From NCBI GenBank assembly GCA_007116145.1, contig SKJB01000103.1:1-61303 (forward strand): a stretch of DNA of 61,303 nt. The letters are read 5' to 3'. This document shows positions 1 through 8,772 of the stretch, one piece after another (the stretch's first letter is position 1; each line of letters opens with the position of its first letter). Source of the stretch: Limnochordia bacterium. GTDB taxonomy: Bacteria; Bacillota; Limnochordia; Darwinibacteriales; DTU012. The notes under the pieces were generated by a model. The model saw nothing but the letters and a program-made list of their open reading frames with translations. It searched no databases and had not been told where the DNA came from. Made by a program: the position numbers and the translations under genes.

Positions 1-853
1 TCTGCTAGACCAACACATATCCGTTACTGGAACTTATGTGGAGCATGTGGAAGCAGATTTGTCTACTTTATTTCGGCAATCTATCTATATTGTACCCATC
101 GAATTTCAGTTTGGAGTTATATACTTCACCATTAGTGAAAGTGATATTCAGATTTTAGCAGGTACGTTACATTTAGCAACTAATAAAGTAACCAGCGTAT
201 TTTCACAAGAGTATAGTAAACTTTTTACCCAATATACTCTAAAAGCCCTCAATCTACAACAACGATCGTCATTAGGAAGTCCGATTGTGATTAGTAAGGA
301 ACGTTTACAAACTTTTATTTTACCGAAAGGAAGCTACATTCTCCGACAGCATCTTGAATGGGACAATTCAGGTGTTGAAGTAATAATGTTACTATTTCCG
401 ACTGTCATTCCATCACTAAAGACTGATGGAGCTAGTCTTTCGCCGAAACCACGAAAACCAGAGGCGAGAGTACAGCCGGCAACTAGTCGTCTGAATCATT
501 CAACCAGCAGATCGAAACCGGGATTCGTTTCTAGTGAAATTGATGTTAAGCCATTTGAGTTTATTAATCTTGATGAAAAATTAGAAGGTAAAACACAGCA
601 GAGTATCGATTTAATAAATGATGTACGAATTTCTGTTGTGGTTGAACTAGGATCGAGTGAGATGACCCTAGGTGAACTCATGGAATTAGAGACGAAGGAT
701 ACCATTCGTTTAAATACGCTTGCTGGTGATCCATCGCACATTTACATAAACGGTTATAGTATAGCTAAAGGAGAAATCACAGTTATTGATGACAATTTTG
801 GTGTGCGCATCCTGGAAATAGTGCCGAAAATGGATCGAATCATCGGCAAGTAA
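1..853 (+). CDS. Flagellar motor switch protein, FliN/FliY-like (5' end missing)
   Basis: The frame is open from base 2, so the gene begins before the window and the first GTG at 38 is internal. The last 80 or so residues form a SpoA (FliN C-terminal) domain: residues such as SEMTLGELMELETKDTIRL, then an INGYSIAKGEI segment, then FGVRILEI. This is the C-ring domain that builds the lower rim of the motor switch. The region before it is a divergent globular domain plus a basic, Ser/Pro-rich linker, as in FliY-type proteins where a CheC-like domain precedes SpoA. It lies directly ahead of fliO, where fliN or fliY sits in many flagellar operons. A second complete switch pair, fliM and fliY, lies at 52937-55016, so this may be a specialised FliN. 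The family is secure; the exact name is not. Confidence 0.8.
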   Translation, partial: LLDQHISVTGTYVEHVEADLSTLFRQSIYIVPIEFQFGVIYFTISESDIQILAGTLHLATNKVTSVFSQEYSKLFTQYTLKALNLQQRSSLGSPIVISKERLQTFILPKGSYILRQHLEWDNSGVEVIMLLFPTVIPSLKTDGASLSPKPRKPEARVQPATSRLNHSTSRSKPGFVSSEIDVKPFEFINLDEKLEGKTQQSIDLINDVRISVVVELGSSEMTLGELMELETKDTIRLNTLAGDPSHIYINGYSIAKGEITVIDDNFGVRILEIVPKMDRIIGK

Positions 854-865
854 GTTAGATCCAAC

Positions 866-886
866 GCAGGATTCCTGCATTTTTCG
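866..886 (+). terminator. Short hairpin between the switch gene and fliO
   Basis: A 5-bp GCAGG/CCTGC stem with a 3-nt loop is followed by ATTTTTC. It is weak as an intrinsic terminator and lies inside an operon, so partial attenuation or a chance hairpin are both possible. Confidence 0.25.
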
Positions 887-928
887 GCGAATACCTATCT
901 TAAAGATACACATATTGAGGTGGGTTAA

Positions 929-1213
929 ATGGATATTATTGATCAGGAAGTATTCTTCGGTCTTGTTAAGGTTTTTCTTTTTTTAGCCGTTTTGGCCCCT
1001 CTTATTTTCTATGTGACTCGTTGGTATGGGTCACGTCAAAATCAATTTACAAGTATTCATCTGAAAGAGAACCTACCTTTAGGAACTCATCGTTCCTTAT
1101 ATGTGGTAGAATGGGAAGGTGAACGCTTGTTATTAGGGGTTACACCGCAGCAGATTAATATGCTTGATAAAAAGCCCATTTCATTCTCCGCAAAAGAGGA
1201 GGAGTCTGAATAA
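929..1213 (+). CDS. fliO: Flagellar biosynthesis protein FliO
   Basis: A 94-residue protein with one hydrophobic segment near the N-terminus (about residues 10-28, VKVFLFLAVLAPLIFYVTR) and a small cytoplasmic beta domain (LKENLPLGTHRSLYVVEWEG, then RLLLGVTPQQINML). This is the FliO pattern. FliO is a scaffold that helps FliP assemble into the export gate of the flagellar type III secretion system. The start is preceded by GAGGTGGG. The stop overlaps the fliP ATG by one base, giving tight coupling. The sequence is poorly conserved in this family, so the name rests on topology plus position before fliP. Confidence 0.85.
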   Translation: MDIIDQEVFFGLVKVFLFLAVLAPLIFYVTRWYGSRQNQFTSIHLKENLPLGTHRSLYVVEWEGERLLLGVTPQQINMLDKKPISFSAKEEESE

Positions 1214-1926
1214 TGGGTCTACTTTTTCTCTTACAACCCGCTTTTCCAATACCTCGTTTAGACATGGGTATTAGCCTTGCGGAAACACCAGGAGATATGG
1301 CGGTTTCTTTACAGATCCTATTGCTTCTAACGATCCTAACGTTAGCTCCTGCTATTTTAATTCTGATGACGTCTTTTACCCGCATCATCGTTACACTCTC
1401 GTTTATTCGTAATGCTTTGGCAACAAATCAAATGCCTCCAAATCAAGTGCTGATCGGCCTGGCTTTATTTTTAACTTTTTTTGTTATGGCACCTGTTTTA
1501 TCAACAACGTACGAAGACGGAATACAGCCATACTTAGCAGGTGAAACAGAATGGGAAACCGCCTTAGAACGCACGATAGAACCTTTGCGTGAATTCATGT
1601 TCACACACACACGAGAAAAGGATCTAGAGATGTTCATCGAAATACGTGGCGAAGACAGACCAGAGACGAAGGACGATGTAAATACATTAACACTCATTCC
1701 GGCCTTTGTAATATCGGAGTTGAAATCTGCTTTTCAACTTGGATTTGTCATTTTTATTCCGTTTTTAGTCATCGACATGATTGTCGCAAGTACATTAATG
1801 GCCATGGGTATGATGATGCTGCCCCCTGTAATGATTTCGCTACCGTTTAAGATATTGTTATTCGTTCTTGTTGATGGGTGGCACCTTGTCGTGCGTTCGG
1901 TGTTACTTAGTTATTTAGGTGGATAA
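1213..1926 (+). CDS. fliP: Flagellar export gate protein FliP
   Basis: A 237-residue polytopic membrane protein with the FliP signatures: TSFTRIIVTLSFIRNALATN near residue 50, then QMPPNQVLIGLALFLTFFVM, and near the C-terminus LGFVIFIPFLVIDMIVAS and MMLPPVMISLPFKILLFVL. It forms the pentameric core of the export gate with FliQ and FliR. The N-terminus has a short hydrophobic stretch that may act as a signal sequence, as in other FliP proteins. It overlaps fliO by one base and is followed by fliQ after 12 bases. Confidence 0.97.
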   Translation: MGLLFLLQPAFPIPRLDMGISLAETPGDMAVSLQILLLLTILTLAPAILILMTSFTRIIVTLSFIRNALATNQMPPNQVLIGLALFLTFFVMAPVLSTTYEDGIQPYLAGETEWETALERTIEPLREFMFTHTREKDLEMFIEIRGEDRPETKDDVNTLTLIPAFVISELKSAFQLGFVIFIPFLVIDMIVASTLMAMGMMMLPPVMISLPFKILLFVLVDGWHLVVRSVLLSYLGG

Positions 1927-1938
1927 GGGTGGGATCTG

Positions 1939-2208
1939 ATGACAGAAGCTATGATCATAAACCTAGGTCGCGATGCAATCACAACCGTTATTTTAGTAGC
2001 TGGTCCCGTTTTGGGATTAGGTATGCTAGTAGGTTTACTCGTCAGTGTATTTCAAGCGACTACACAGATTCAGGAACAGACATTGACATTTGTTCCAAAA
2101 ATAGTTGCAGTATTATTGTCGATTATTTTCTTTGGTCCTTGGATGCTCCGACTATTAATGGATTTTGGTGGGCGGTTATTAGGAAACCTACATAGTTTTA
2201 TCATGTAG
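1939..2208 (+). CDS. fliQ: Flagellar export gate protein FliQ
   Basis: An 89-residue protein with two membrane helices separated by a short polar loop (FQATTQIQEQTLTFVPKIVA), the hallmark of FliQ. It packs around the FliP5-FliR1 core of the export gate. Its length equals the family norm. It is followed 15 bases later by fliR behind a GTGGGGGAG ribosome-binding site. Confidence 0.96.
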   Translation: MTEAMIINLGRDAITTVILVAGPVLGLGMLVGLLVSVFQATTQIQEQTLTFVPKIVAVLLSIIFFGPWMLRLLMDFGGRLLGNLHSFIM

Positions 2209-2223
2209 AGTGGGGGAGAAGCA

Positions 2224-2979
2224 GTGTTAGGTTTTGAAGGTATTCTTCTAGCCTTTTTACGCTTTATTAGTTTTAATTTTAGTTTTCCTTTATTTAATCA
2301 GAGAAGTATTCCCTGGCAGCTCCGGATTGGGTTTTCGGCTCTCCTAGCCATCGCTGTAGCGCCAACAACGACTCATACGCTAGAACCTTTTTGGTTTTTA
2401 TTGGTCTTAGCAGTTCAGGAAATTGGTATAGGGCTATTACTGGCCTTTGTGGTTACTTTACTGTTTGGAATCATTTATTTCGCAGGCCAACTCATCGATG
2501 TCCCAATGGGTTTTGGTATGGTTTCCATTTTTGATCCGCAAAGTGGGATGCAGATACCCGTATTCTCACAATTTTATCATTTACTTGGGATGCTTATTTT
2601 TCTCGCAGTGGATGGTCACTTGTGGTTGTTTCACGCTTTAGCAGAGAGTTTGGATTATATACCGATAAATACTTTTTTTTCCTTAGAATTAACGATGGAA
2701 ACGCTAATGTCACTAAGTAAGAATATTTTTGTGATCGGATTCCAAATTGCACTGCCGATTATTGGTACAATTTTTCTAACCGATATGGCGTTAGGTATTG
2801 TAACGAAAGCGGTACCGCAAATTAATGTTTTTGTTATTGGATTCCCAATCAAAATCATGGTTGGCATGTTGATCCTTACGTTAGTTATTCCAACCTATGT
2901 ACACATCGCGTCAGGCCTTTTTGCGCTTGACGGATTACTATTTCAGTATATTTACCAATTACTGATTGGAGTAAACTGA
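2224..2979 (+). CDS. fliR: Flagellar export gate protein FliR
   Basis: A 251-residue integral membrane protein with about six hydrophobic segments. FliR features include the QLIDVPMGFGMVSIFDPQSG segment after the second or third helix, and PIIGTIFLTDMALGIVTKAV followed by PQINVFVIGFPIKIMVGML. It completes the FliP/FliQ/FliR gate and contacts FlhB. The start is GTG at 2224 behind GTGGGGGAG. The stop is two bases before the flhB ATG, so the two are translated together, as in organisms where fliR and flhB are fused. Confidence 0.96.
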   Translation: MLGFEGILLAFLRFISFNFSFPLFNQRSIPWQLRIGFSALLAIAVAPTTTHTLEPFWFLLVLAVQEIGIGLLLAFVVTLLFGIIYFAGQLIDVPMGFGMVSIFDPQSGMQIPVFSQFYHLLGMLIFLAVDGHLWLFHALAESLDYIPINTFFSLELTMETLMSLSKNIFVIGFQIALPIIGTIFLTDMALGIVTKAVPQINVFVIGFPIKIMVGMLILTLVIPTYVHIASGLFALDGLLFQYIYQLLIGVN

Positions 2980-2981
2980 AT

Positions 2982-4082
2982 ATGCAAGATGTAGAGAAGA
3001 AACTTACCTTTAATCTTCAGTTATTTGCTGGGGAAAAATCTGAACCAGCAACGCAAAAAAAGCGTGATGATGCTCGCAAAAAAGGACAAGTAGCTAAGAG
3101 TGGTGATATCGGTACGGCTATGATTATCCTTGCAGGTGTTACAACATTGCGAACAACTGGGACTATGATGTTTGAGCGGATGGGAAATCTCGTACGCACC
3201 TTCTTAAGTGCACCCCATCAATGGGATGGAAGCCCTGAAATGGCACTACAATACTTTAGCGTTGTAGTTACGGAAGGGCTCTATATATTAATCCCCATTT
3301 TTGGTTTGTTAATGCTAATTGCATTTATATCCCAAGGTGCTCAGGTAGGAGTTATGCTAACATGGAGTAATCTAGCACCGAAATTTTCGCGAGTGAATCC
3401 ATTGGAAGGATTTAAGAGGATTTTTTCAAAACGATCTCTCGTCGAATTTCTTAAGTCAGTCCTAAAAATACTTATTATCGGTTATCTTGGTTATCGACAA
3501 ATTCGGATCAGCGTAGCGTGGTTGCCTTCGGTTTCTTATTTAGACATCATGGATACATTTACTTTAGTTAGTGACAGTGTTTTTTCACTTGCGCTCACGA
3601 TTGGGATGACTCTTTTTTTATTAGCAATCTTAGACTACGTCTTCCAACGTTATGAATTTGAACAGAGCATTAAAATGAGCAAACAAGAGATTAAAGACGA
3701 GTATAAGCAATCAGAAGGAGATCCTCAGATTCGGTCCAAGGTAAGGCAACGGCAACGAGAAATGGCGTCAGGTCGTATGATGGATTCGGTACCGAGTGCG
3801 GACGTAATTATAACCAATCCTACACACTATGCCATTGCACTGAAGTATAACCCAGAGGAAATGATGGCGCCCGAGCTTGTAGCCAAAGGAGTGGGGACGA
3901 TTGCATTAAAAATACGCGAGTTAGCAGAGCAACACAATGTTCCAACCGTAGAAAATCCTCCACTGGCGCGAGCCCTGTATAAGGCTGTAGAGGTTAATGC
4001 ACCCATTCCAGCCGATCTCTATCCAGCTGTGGCTGAAGTACTTGCCTTTGTCTACCGCCTCAAGCGAAAAAAGGATAGATAG
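2982..4082 (+). CDS. flhB: Flagellar export apparatus switch protein FlhB
   Basis: A 366-residue protein. The N-terminus has the KSEPATQKKRDDARKKGQVA leader typical of FlhB, followed by four membrane helices and a cytoplasmic domain. The autocleavage motif NPTH is present at residues 279-282 (cleavage between N and P). In the family this cleavage switches the secreted substrate from rod and hook to filament type. The downstream region (PEEMMAPELVAKGVGTIAL, then ENPPLARALYKAVE) is well conserved. It sits between fliR and flhA in the standard order. Confidence 0.97.
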   Translation: MQDVEKKLTFNLQLFAGEKSEPATQKKRDDARKKGQVAKSGDIGTAMIILAGVTTLRTTGTMMFERMGNLVRTFLSAPHQWDGSPEMALQYFSVVVTEGLYILIPIFGLLMLIAFISQGAQVGVMLTWSNLAPKFSRVNPLEGFKRIFSKRSLVEFLKSVLKILIIGYLGYRQIRISVAWLPSVSYLDIMDTFTLVSDSVFSLALTIGMTLFLLAILDYVFQRYEFEQSIKMSKQEIKDEYKQSEGDPQIRSKVRQRQREMASGRMMDSVPSADVIITNPTHYAIALKYNPEEMMAPELVAKGVGTIALKIRELAEQHNVPTVENPPLARALYKAVEVNAPIPADLYPAVAEVLAFVYRLKRKKDR

Positions 4083-4102
4083 TAGAATAGGAGGAATATA
4101 AC

Positions 4103-6166
4103 TTGCTTAACTCATCCATGCGAAGGATAAACCAATATAGTGATGTCTATGTAATCTTCGGCGTAGTGATGATTATTGTTATCATGATTTTACCACTACC
4201 ACCATTTATGTTAGACATTCTGCTAGCAGTCAATATTAGCCTAGCCCTACTTATTCTTTTGCTGACAATGAATGTTAGCGAAGCGTTAGAGATTTCAATC
4301 TTTCCGTCATTATTATTGATTACTACTTTATTTCGCTTAGCCTTAAATATATCTTCCACTCGACTTATTCTGCTGCGCGGAGTGGCAGGTCAAATCATCG
4401 TTGCATTTGGAAACTTTGTCGTGGGTGGAAACTATGTCGTGGGTTTCGTCATCTTTCTTATTTTGGTCATTATTCAATTTATTGTTATTACAAAGGGATC
4501 AGAACGAGTTGCAGAGGTTGCTGCACGCTTTACCTTGGATGCAATGCCCGGTAAACAGATGAGTATTGATGCCGACTTGAATTCTGGTTTGATTACAGAA
4601 GATGAAGCACGTAATAAACGACGTACTATTGAACGAGAAGCTGACTTTTATGGCTCTATGGATGGTGCATCAAAGTTTGTGAAGGGTGATGCAATTGCTG
4701 GTATTATTATTACCCTGATTAATATTGTCGGTGGTCTAGCGGTGGGTATGGGCCAAAGAGGATTAGCTTTTGACCAAGCGGTGAGTCGTTATACCTTGTT
4801 AACTGTCGGTGATGGTTTAGTATCTCAGATTCCTGCATTACTAATAAGTACAGCTACAGGTATTATTATTACTCGCGCTGCATCAGAAGGTAATCTTGGT
4901 CAAGATTTTAATCGGCAATTATTTAGTAATTCTAAGGTACTAGGAATCGCTGCTGTTGTTCTGTTTGCATTTGGTTTTGTACCTGGGCTTCCTTTTTTTC
5001 CGTTTTTTCTTCTTGGGACATTTGCGGCCTTAACCGTCTTTTTTAATCGACAGGCCCAACGAGACATTTCCGAACAAGCGGAAATCCAGCACGAGCAAGA
5101 GGAAATGGAAGAGAGTAAAAAACCAGAAAATGTATTATCATTACTGCAAGTTGACCAGGTGGAGTTAGAAATCGGTTATAGTTTAATTCCCTTAGTGGAT
5201 ACAGATCAAGGGGGCGATATGCTAGAGCGCATCACAATGATTCGCCGTCAGTGTGCTCTTGAGTTAGGTATGGTTGTTCCAATTATCCGTATTCGTGATA
5301 ATTTACAATTAAGTCCTAATGGATATGCGATAAAACTCAAAGGGATTGAAGTCGGCGAAGGCGAATTAATGGTTAGTCATTACTTAGCTATGGATTCTGG
5401 TGGTGTGAGTAAACAGGTAACTGGTATTGCTACAAAAGAACCAGCGTTTGGTCTTGATGCTCTTTGGGTTGACGAAGAGACTCGAGAAAAGGCCGAAATG
5501 GCAGGCTATACAGTGGTGGACCCTCCGAGTGTATTAGCCACGCATCTAACCGAAATTATTCGAGCACATGCCCATGAATTATTGGGTCGTCAAGAGGTAA
5601 AGACCTTGCTTGACGGACTAAAGGAGGAGTATTCAGCGGTAGTTACAGAGTTGGTGCCTGATTTGCTCTCAATCGGAGAAGTGCAAAAAGTGCTACAGAA
5701 TCTCTTGCGTGAAGGATTACCTATCCGAAACTTGCTAACAATTCTCGAAACCTTAGCGGACTCTGCTACTGTGGCTAAAGACATTGACTATCTAACAGAG
5801 TATGTTCGTGAAGCTCTCGCAAGACAGATATCACGATTGTATATTGAAAATAAGGTTTTATCAATTATCACTCTAGACCAAGGATGGGAAGAATCAATTG
5901 CTTCAGGCATTGATCATTCTGATCGAGGTATAACAATTTCGCTAGATCCACGTTTGCTGCAAAAACTTTTCTATGAAATAAATCAGTGCTTAGAGGAGAA
6001 TGCGCTACCCTATCCAATCATCTTAGTCTCACCAACGATTCGAATGGCCCTGAAGCGACTTACTGAGCGCTCAATACCTAAGTTAATTGTGTTATCCTAT
6101 AATGAAATAGTCCCGGATATCCAAGTTCAAGCCATGGGGACGGTGAAATGGTCTAATGAAGGTTAA
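4103..6166 (+). CDS. flhA: Flagellar export protein FlhA
   Basis: A 687-residue protein matching the usual FlhA length. It has an N-terminal membrane half of about eight helices with the FHIPEP-family core (TTLFRLALNISSTRLILL, then VVGFVIFLILVIIQFIVITK, and the loop RVAEVAARFTLDAMPGKQMS). A large cytoplasmic domain from about residue 340 docks export substrates and chaperones. FlhA is the proton-driven component of the export engine. The start is TTG at 4103 behind AGGAGGAATATAAC. The end overlaps flhF by 11 bases. Confidence 0.97.
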   Translation: MLNSSMRRINQYSDVYVIFGVVMIIVIMILPLPPFMLDILLAVNISLALLILLLTMNVSEALEISIFPSLLLITTLFRLALNISSTRLILLRGVAGQIIVAFGNFVVGGNYVVGFVIFLILVIIQFIVITKGSERVAEVAARFTLDAMPGKQMSIDADLNSGLITEDEARNKRRTIEREADFYGSMDGASKFVKGDAIAGIIITLINIVGGLAVGMGQRGLAFDQAVSRYTLLTVGDGLVSQIPALLISTATGIIITRAASEGNLGQDFNRQLFSNSKVLGIAAVVLFAFGFVPGLPFFPFFLLGTFAALTVFFNRQAQRDISEQAEIQHEQEEMEESKKPENVLSLLQVDQVELEIGYSLIPLVDTDQGGDMLERITMIRRQCALELGMVVPIIRIRDNLQLSPNGYAIKLKGIEVGEGELMVSHYLAMDSGGVSKQVTGIATKEPAFGLDALWVDEETREKAEMAGYTVVDPPSVLATHLTEIIRAHAHELLGRQEVKTLLDGLKEEYSAVVTELVPDLLSIGEVQKVLQNLLREGLPIRNLLTILETLADSATVAKDIDYLTEYVREALARQISRLYIENKVLSIITLDQGWEESIASGIDHSDRGITISLDPRLLQKLFYEINQCLEENALPYPIILVSPTIRMALKRLTERSIPKLIVLSYNEIVPDIQVQAMGTVKWSNEG

Positions 6167-7256
6167 AAAATTTACAGGTGTTACCTTGAATCAAGCTGTA
6201 TCCCAATTGAAGAATGAATTTGGGAGAGATGCTGTAATTTTACATACAAAACGAATTCGCCGCGGTGGTATCTTAGGCTTATTTGGTCGGATTCAGTTTG
6301 AGGTTATTGGTGCCATTGATCCAAATGTGCAAAAAGAGGAGGCACCCGTCGAGATTCATCGTGCCAAAGAAAAGAAACCGTCGAGTTCTGGCATTTTTAC
6401 TACGCTTCCAAAAAAGGAATCACCACAGCAAGTTAAAGTGAATGTAGAACAGAACTCGTGGCCTGAAACAGTACAAGATTTATTTCAGTTATTGGTCAAT
6501 CGCGATATTGATCGTGATACGGCGAAGAAACTAATTAAGTGTGTTTTGCAGGCAGTCCCTAAAGAAAAATGGGACGATCGAGCACAAGTACACAAGCAGT
6601 TATTTCATGTGGTTACCAATGAAATACGCACGATTGAGCCTTGGGAGTTAGTTAGTGGACAAAAGGTTGTTGTGCTAGTTGGCCCCACAGGTGTGGGCAA
6701 AACGACAACGATTGCTAAGCTTGCAGCGAATTATGGGTTAATTGCCAATAAGCGAGTTGGACTTATCACAATCGATACCTATCGTATGGGTGCTGTTGAT
6801 CAATTGAAGACCTACTCTGATATAATTGGAGTTCCACTAACGGTGGCTTATGACTATGCGCAACTAAAAGAAGCAGTGAGTAAGATGAACGATCGTGATC
6901 TGATACTGATCGATACAGCAGGTCGAAGCCATCAGAACAAAACGCAGATGACGGAATTAGAAGCTCTGTTAGACGACCTTAATGCTGAGACTCATTTAGT
7001 TTTGAGTGCTTGTACCAAGGAGAAGGATCTGAGAAGCATTATAAAAGCATATTCCGATATGCAACTCGATCGCCTAATTATTACAAAATTAGACGAAACA
7101 ACAGGTTACGGTATTTTTCTGCAAGCTCCGACTCTTGCCAAAGTGCCTATTGCTTTTATGACTACCGGTCAGAGCGTTCCTGAGGACATTGAAGTGGCTG
7201 ATGTGCTTAAAATGACTAGCTTAGTTCTGGGGGATACCAATGAGAGATCAAGCTGA
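6156..7256 (+). CDS. flhF: SRP-type GTPase FlhF, flagellar placement
   Basis: A 366-residue SIMIBI GTPase. The N-terminus (VKKFTGVTLNQAVSQLKNEF, then GRDAVILHTKRI) is the FlhF B domain. The GTPase core has the P-loop GPTGVGKT at residues 176-183, the DTYRMGAVDQLKTYSDII region, DTAGR and TKLDE. FlhF recruits early flagellar components to the assembly site and forms a pair with FlhG. It overlaps both flhA (11 bases) and flhG (17 bases), showing strong translational coupling. Confidence 0.96.
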   Translation: MKVKKFTGVTLNQAVSQLKNEFGRDAVILHTKRIRRGGILGLFGRIQFEVIGAIDPNVQKEEAPVEIHRAKEKKPSSSGIFTTLPKKESPQQVKVNVEQNSWPETVQDLFQLLVNRDIDRDTAKKLIKCVLQAVPKEKWDDRAQVHKQLFHVVTNEIRTIEPWELVSGQKVVVLVGPTGVGKTTTIAKLAANYGLIANKRVGLITIDTYRMGAVDQLKTYSDIIGVPLTVAYDYAQLKEAVSKMNDRDLILIDTAGRSHQNKTQMTELEALLDDLNAETHLVLSACTKEKDLRSIIKAYSDMQLDRLIITKLDETTGYGIFLQAPTLAKVPIAFMTTGQSVPEDIEVADVLKMTSLVLGDTNERSS

Positions 7257-8100
7257 TTCTTTAAGACAACTAGTAAAACAACGTGTAACTCCAGCCCCGC
7301 GCACCATAGCTGTAACCAGTGGCAAGGGGGGCGTTGGAAAAACAAATATGTCGGTCAACTTGGCCTTATGTTTAGTACAGATGGGAAAAAGAGTCGCACT
7401 GCTAGATGCTGATCTTGGTTTAGCAAATGCAGATATCGTGCTTGGAGTGTATCCTGATTTTAACCTTGGCCATGTTTTACGAGGTGAAAAAGCAATTGAA
7501 GAAATCATTCTTGAGGGTCCACTTGGATTACAGGTTCTAGGCGGAGGTTCTGGAGTCTATGATCTTGCAAATATCAACGAATGGCACCTCGAGCGATTTA
7601 TCCGTTCCATGGAACATCTTGATCGAGAAATAGATTTTTTGATTATTGATACCGGAGCAGGTATTCATCGTAATGTTTTAAGCTTTGTTTTAGCGGTTGA
7701 AGAAGTAATTGTGGTGACTACACCAGAGCCGACAAGTATTACTGATGCGTATGGTATGATCAAAACAATTATCCAAAAAAATCCACATAGTCAGATAACA
7801 GTTCTAGTTAATATGGTTCAGACTCCGAAAGAAGGAGAGCTTGTGTGGGAAAAACTCAATACTGTTGTGCAAGAATTTCTCAGCAAAGAGTTAATTTATG
7901 GTGGGTATGTTTTAAACGATGTAAATGTAGCTAAAAGCGTCCGGGACCAACAACCATTTATCCTAGCGTATCCAGTCTGTTCGGCTACTCGCTCCATTGA
8001 ACGCGTCGCTCACTCGATGCTAGGAATAGAAAAAATATTACCAAAAAGAGGTATTCGTAACCTCTTTAGTAAAATGTATAACTTAACTACACCAAACTAA
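7240..8100 (+). CDS. flhG: MinD-like ATPase FlhG (YlxH)
   Basis: A 286-residue deviant-Walker ATPase with SGKGGVGKTNMSVNLAL at residues 27-43, LLDADLGLANADIVLG (Walker A' and switch region), and DTGAGI followed by TTPEPTSITDAY. The short basic N-terminus (RDQADSLRQLVKQR) matches the FlhF-activating helix with its DQAxxLR pattern. FlhG stimulates FlhF GTP hydrolysis and controls flagellar number and position. The C-terminal amphipathic part is consistent with membrane association. Confidence 0.95.
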   Translation: MRDQADSLRQLVKQRVTPAPRTIAVTSGKGGVGKTNMSVNLALCLVQMGKRVALLDADLGLANADIVLGVYPDFNLGHVLRGEKAIEEIILEGPLGLQVLGGGSGVYDLANINEWHLERFIRSMEHLDREIDFLIIDTGAGIHRNVLSFVLAVEEVIVVTTPEPTSITDAYGMIKTIIQKNPHSQITVLVNMVQTPKEGELVWEKLNTVVQEFLSKELIYGGYVLNDVNVAKSVRDQQPFILAYPVCSATRSIERVAHSMLGIEKILPKRGIRNLFSKMYNLTTPN

Positions 8101-8111
8101 GGAGTATCGAG

Positions 8112-8759
8112 ATGAACATTGGTCCCAACCAAAATGTTGATATAATTATTGATGATGGTGCTCGTAAAAAAACATATCGCAGTAGAGTTGAAGATATGAG
8201 TGAAGAGCGCTTACTCATTGCTGCTCCGTTTGAGAAAGGGTACGTTGTTCCCATCCGAGCCGACTCCAAATTGTGGATCGAGTATTATGATACTAGTGTT
8301 AAAAATCAAGGCAAATTTCAGGCAGAAGTTAAGCTTGAACGCAGAATAAGCACCCAAAACTTACCGTTGTTACTCGTTTCTATTTCTAGTGAATGGACGA
8401 AGATTCAAGTGCGTTCCTATGTTCGTGTTGATGTCCTTGTTAAAGGTTCCTACTCTCTCATTATCGATAAAAAACCGACCAAACAGTATCCATGTACGAT
8501 TAAGGATATAAGTGGAGGAGGATGTTTATTTATAACGAAGGAATTACTGGAAAAGCAAAAAATTATACTGGATATTGCATTAACCAACAATGAAGTTAGG
8601 GCTGAGGGTAGCATTGTTCGAGTCCGTCCCATGGATGGGATGTACGAGTATGGAGTTTCTTTTACTGATATTGAAGAACGTGTACGCCAAGAAGTCATCC
8701 AATTCGTCTTTCAACGTCAACTCGAAATTCATCGTAAAGGTGTGTCAGGAAAACCGTAG
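8112..8759 (+). CDS. PilZ-domain c-di-GMP receptor (YcgR/MotI-like flagellar brake)
   Basis: A 215-residue protein with an N-terminal YcgR-N-like beta domain (residues about 1-95) and a C-terminal PilZ domain. Both c-di-GMP contact motifs are visible: RxxxR at residues 101-105 (RSYVR) and DxSxxG at residues 132-137 (DISGGG). Proteins of this build slow the motor or clutch the stator when c-di-GMP is high. Its place between flhG and sigD matches clostridial flagellar operons. The predicted role is a motility brake; the partner cannot be read from the sequence. Confidence 0.9.
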   Translation: MNIGPNQNVDIIIDDGARKKTYRSRVEDMSEERLLIAAPFEKGYVVPIRADSKLWIEYYDTSVKNQGKFQAEVKLERRISTQNLPLLLVSISSEWTKIQVRSYVRVDVLVKGSYSLIIDKKPTKQYPCTIKDISGGGCLFITKELLEKQKIILDIALTNNEVRAEGSIVRVRPMDGMYEYGVSFTDIEERVRQEVIQFVFQRQLEIHRKGVSGKP

Positions 8760-8772
8760 AAAGTTGGTTACC

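Noticed and set aside
1929-2195. An 88-residue frame overlapping fliQ
   Set aside because: It is another frame of fliQ with Cys/Ser-rich composition and no homology that I recognise.
8590-8772. N-terminal extension of SigD by 61 residues
   Set aside because: It overlaps the pilZ gene, has no family similarity, and the ATG at 8773 gives the normal SigD N-terminus.
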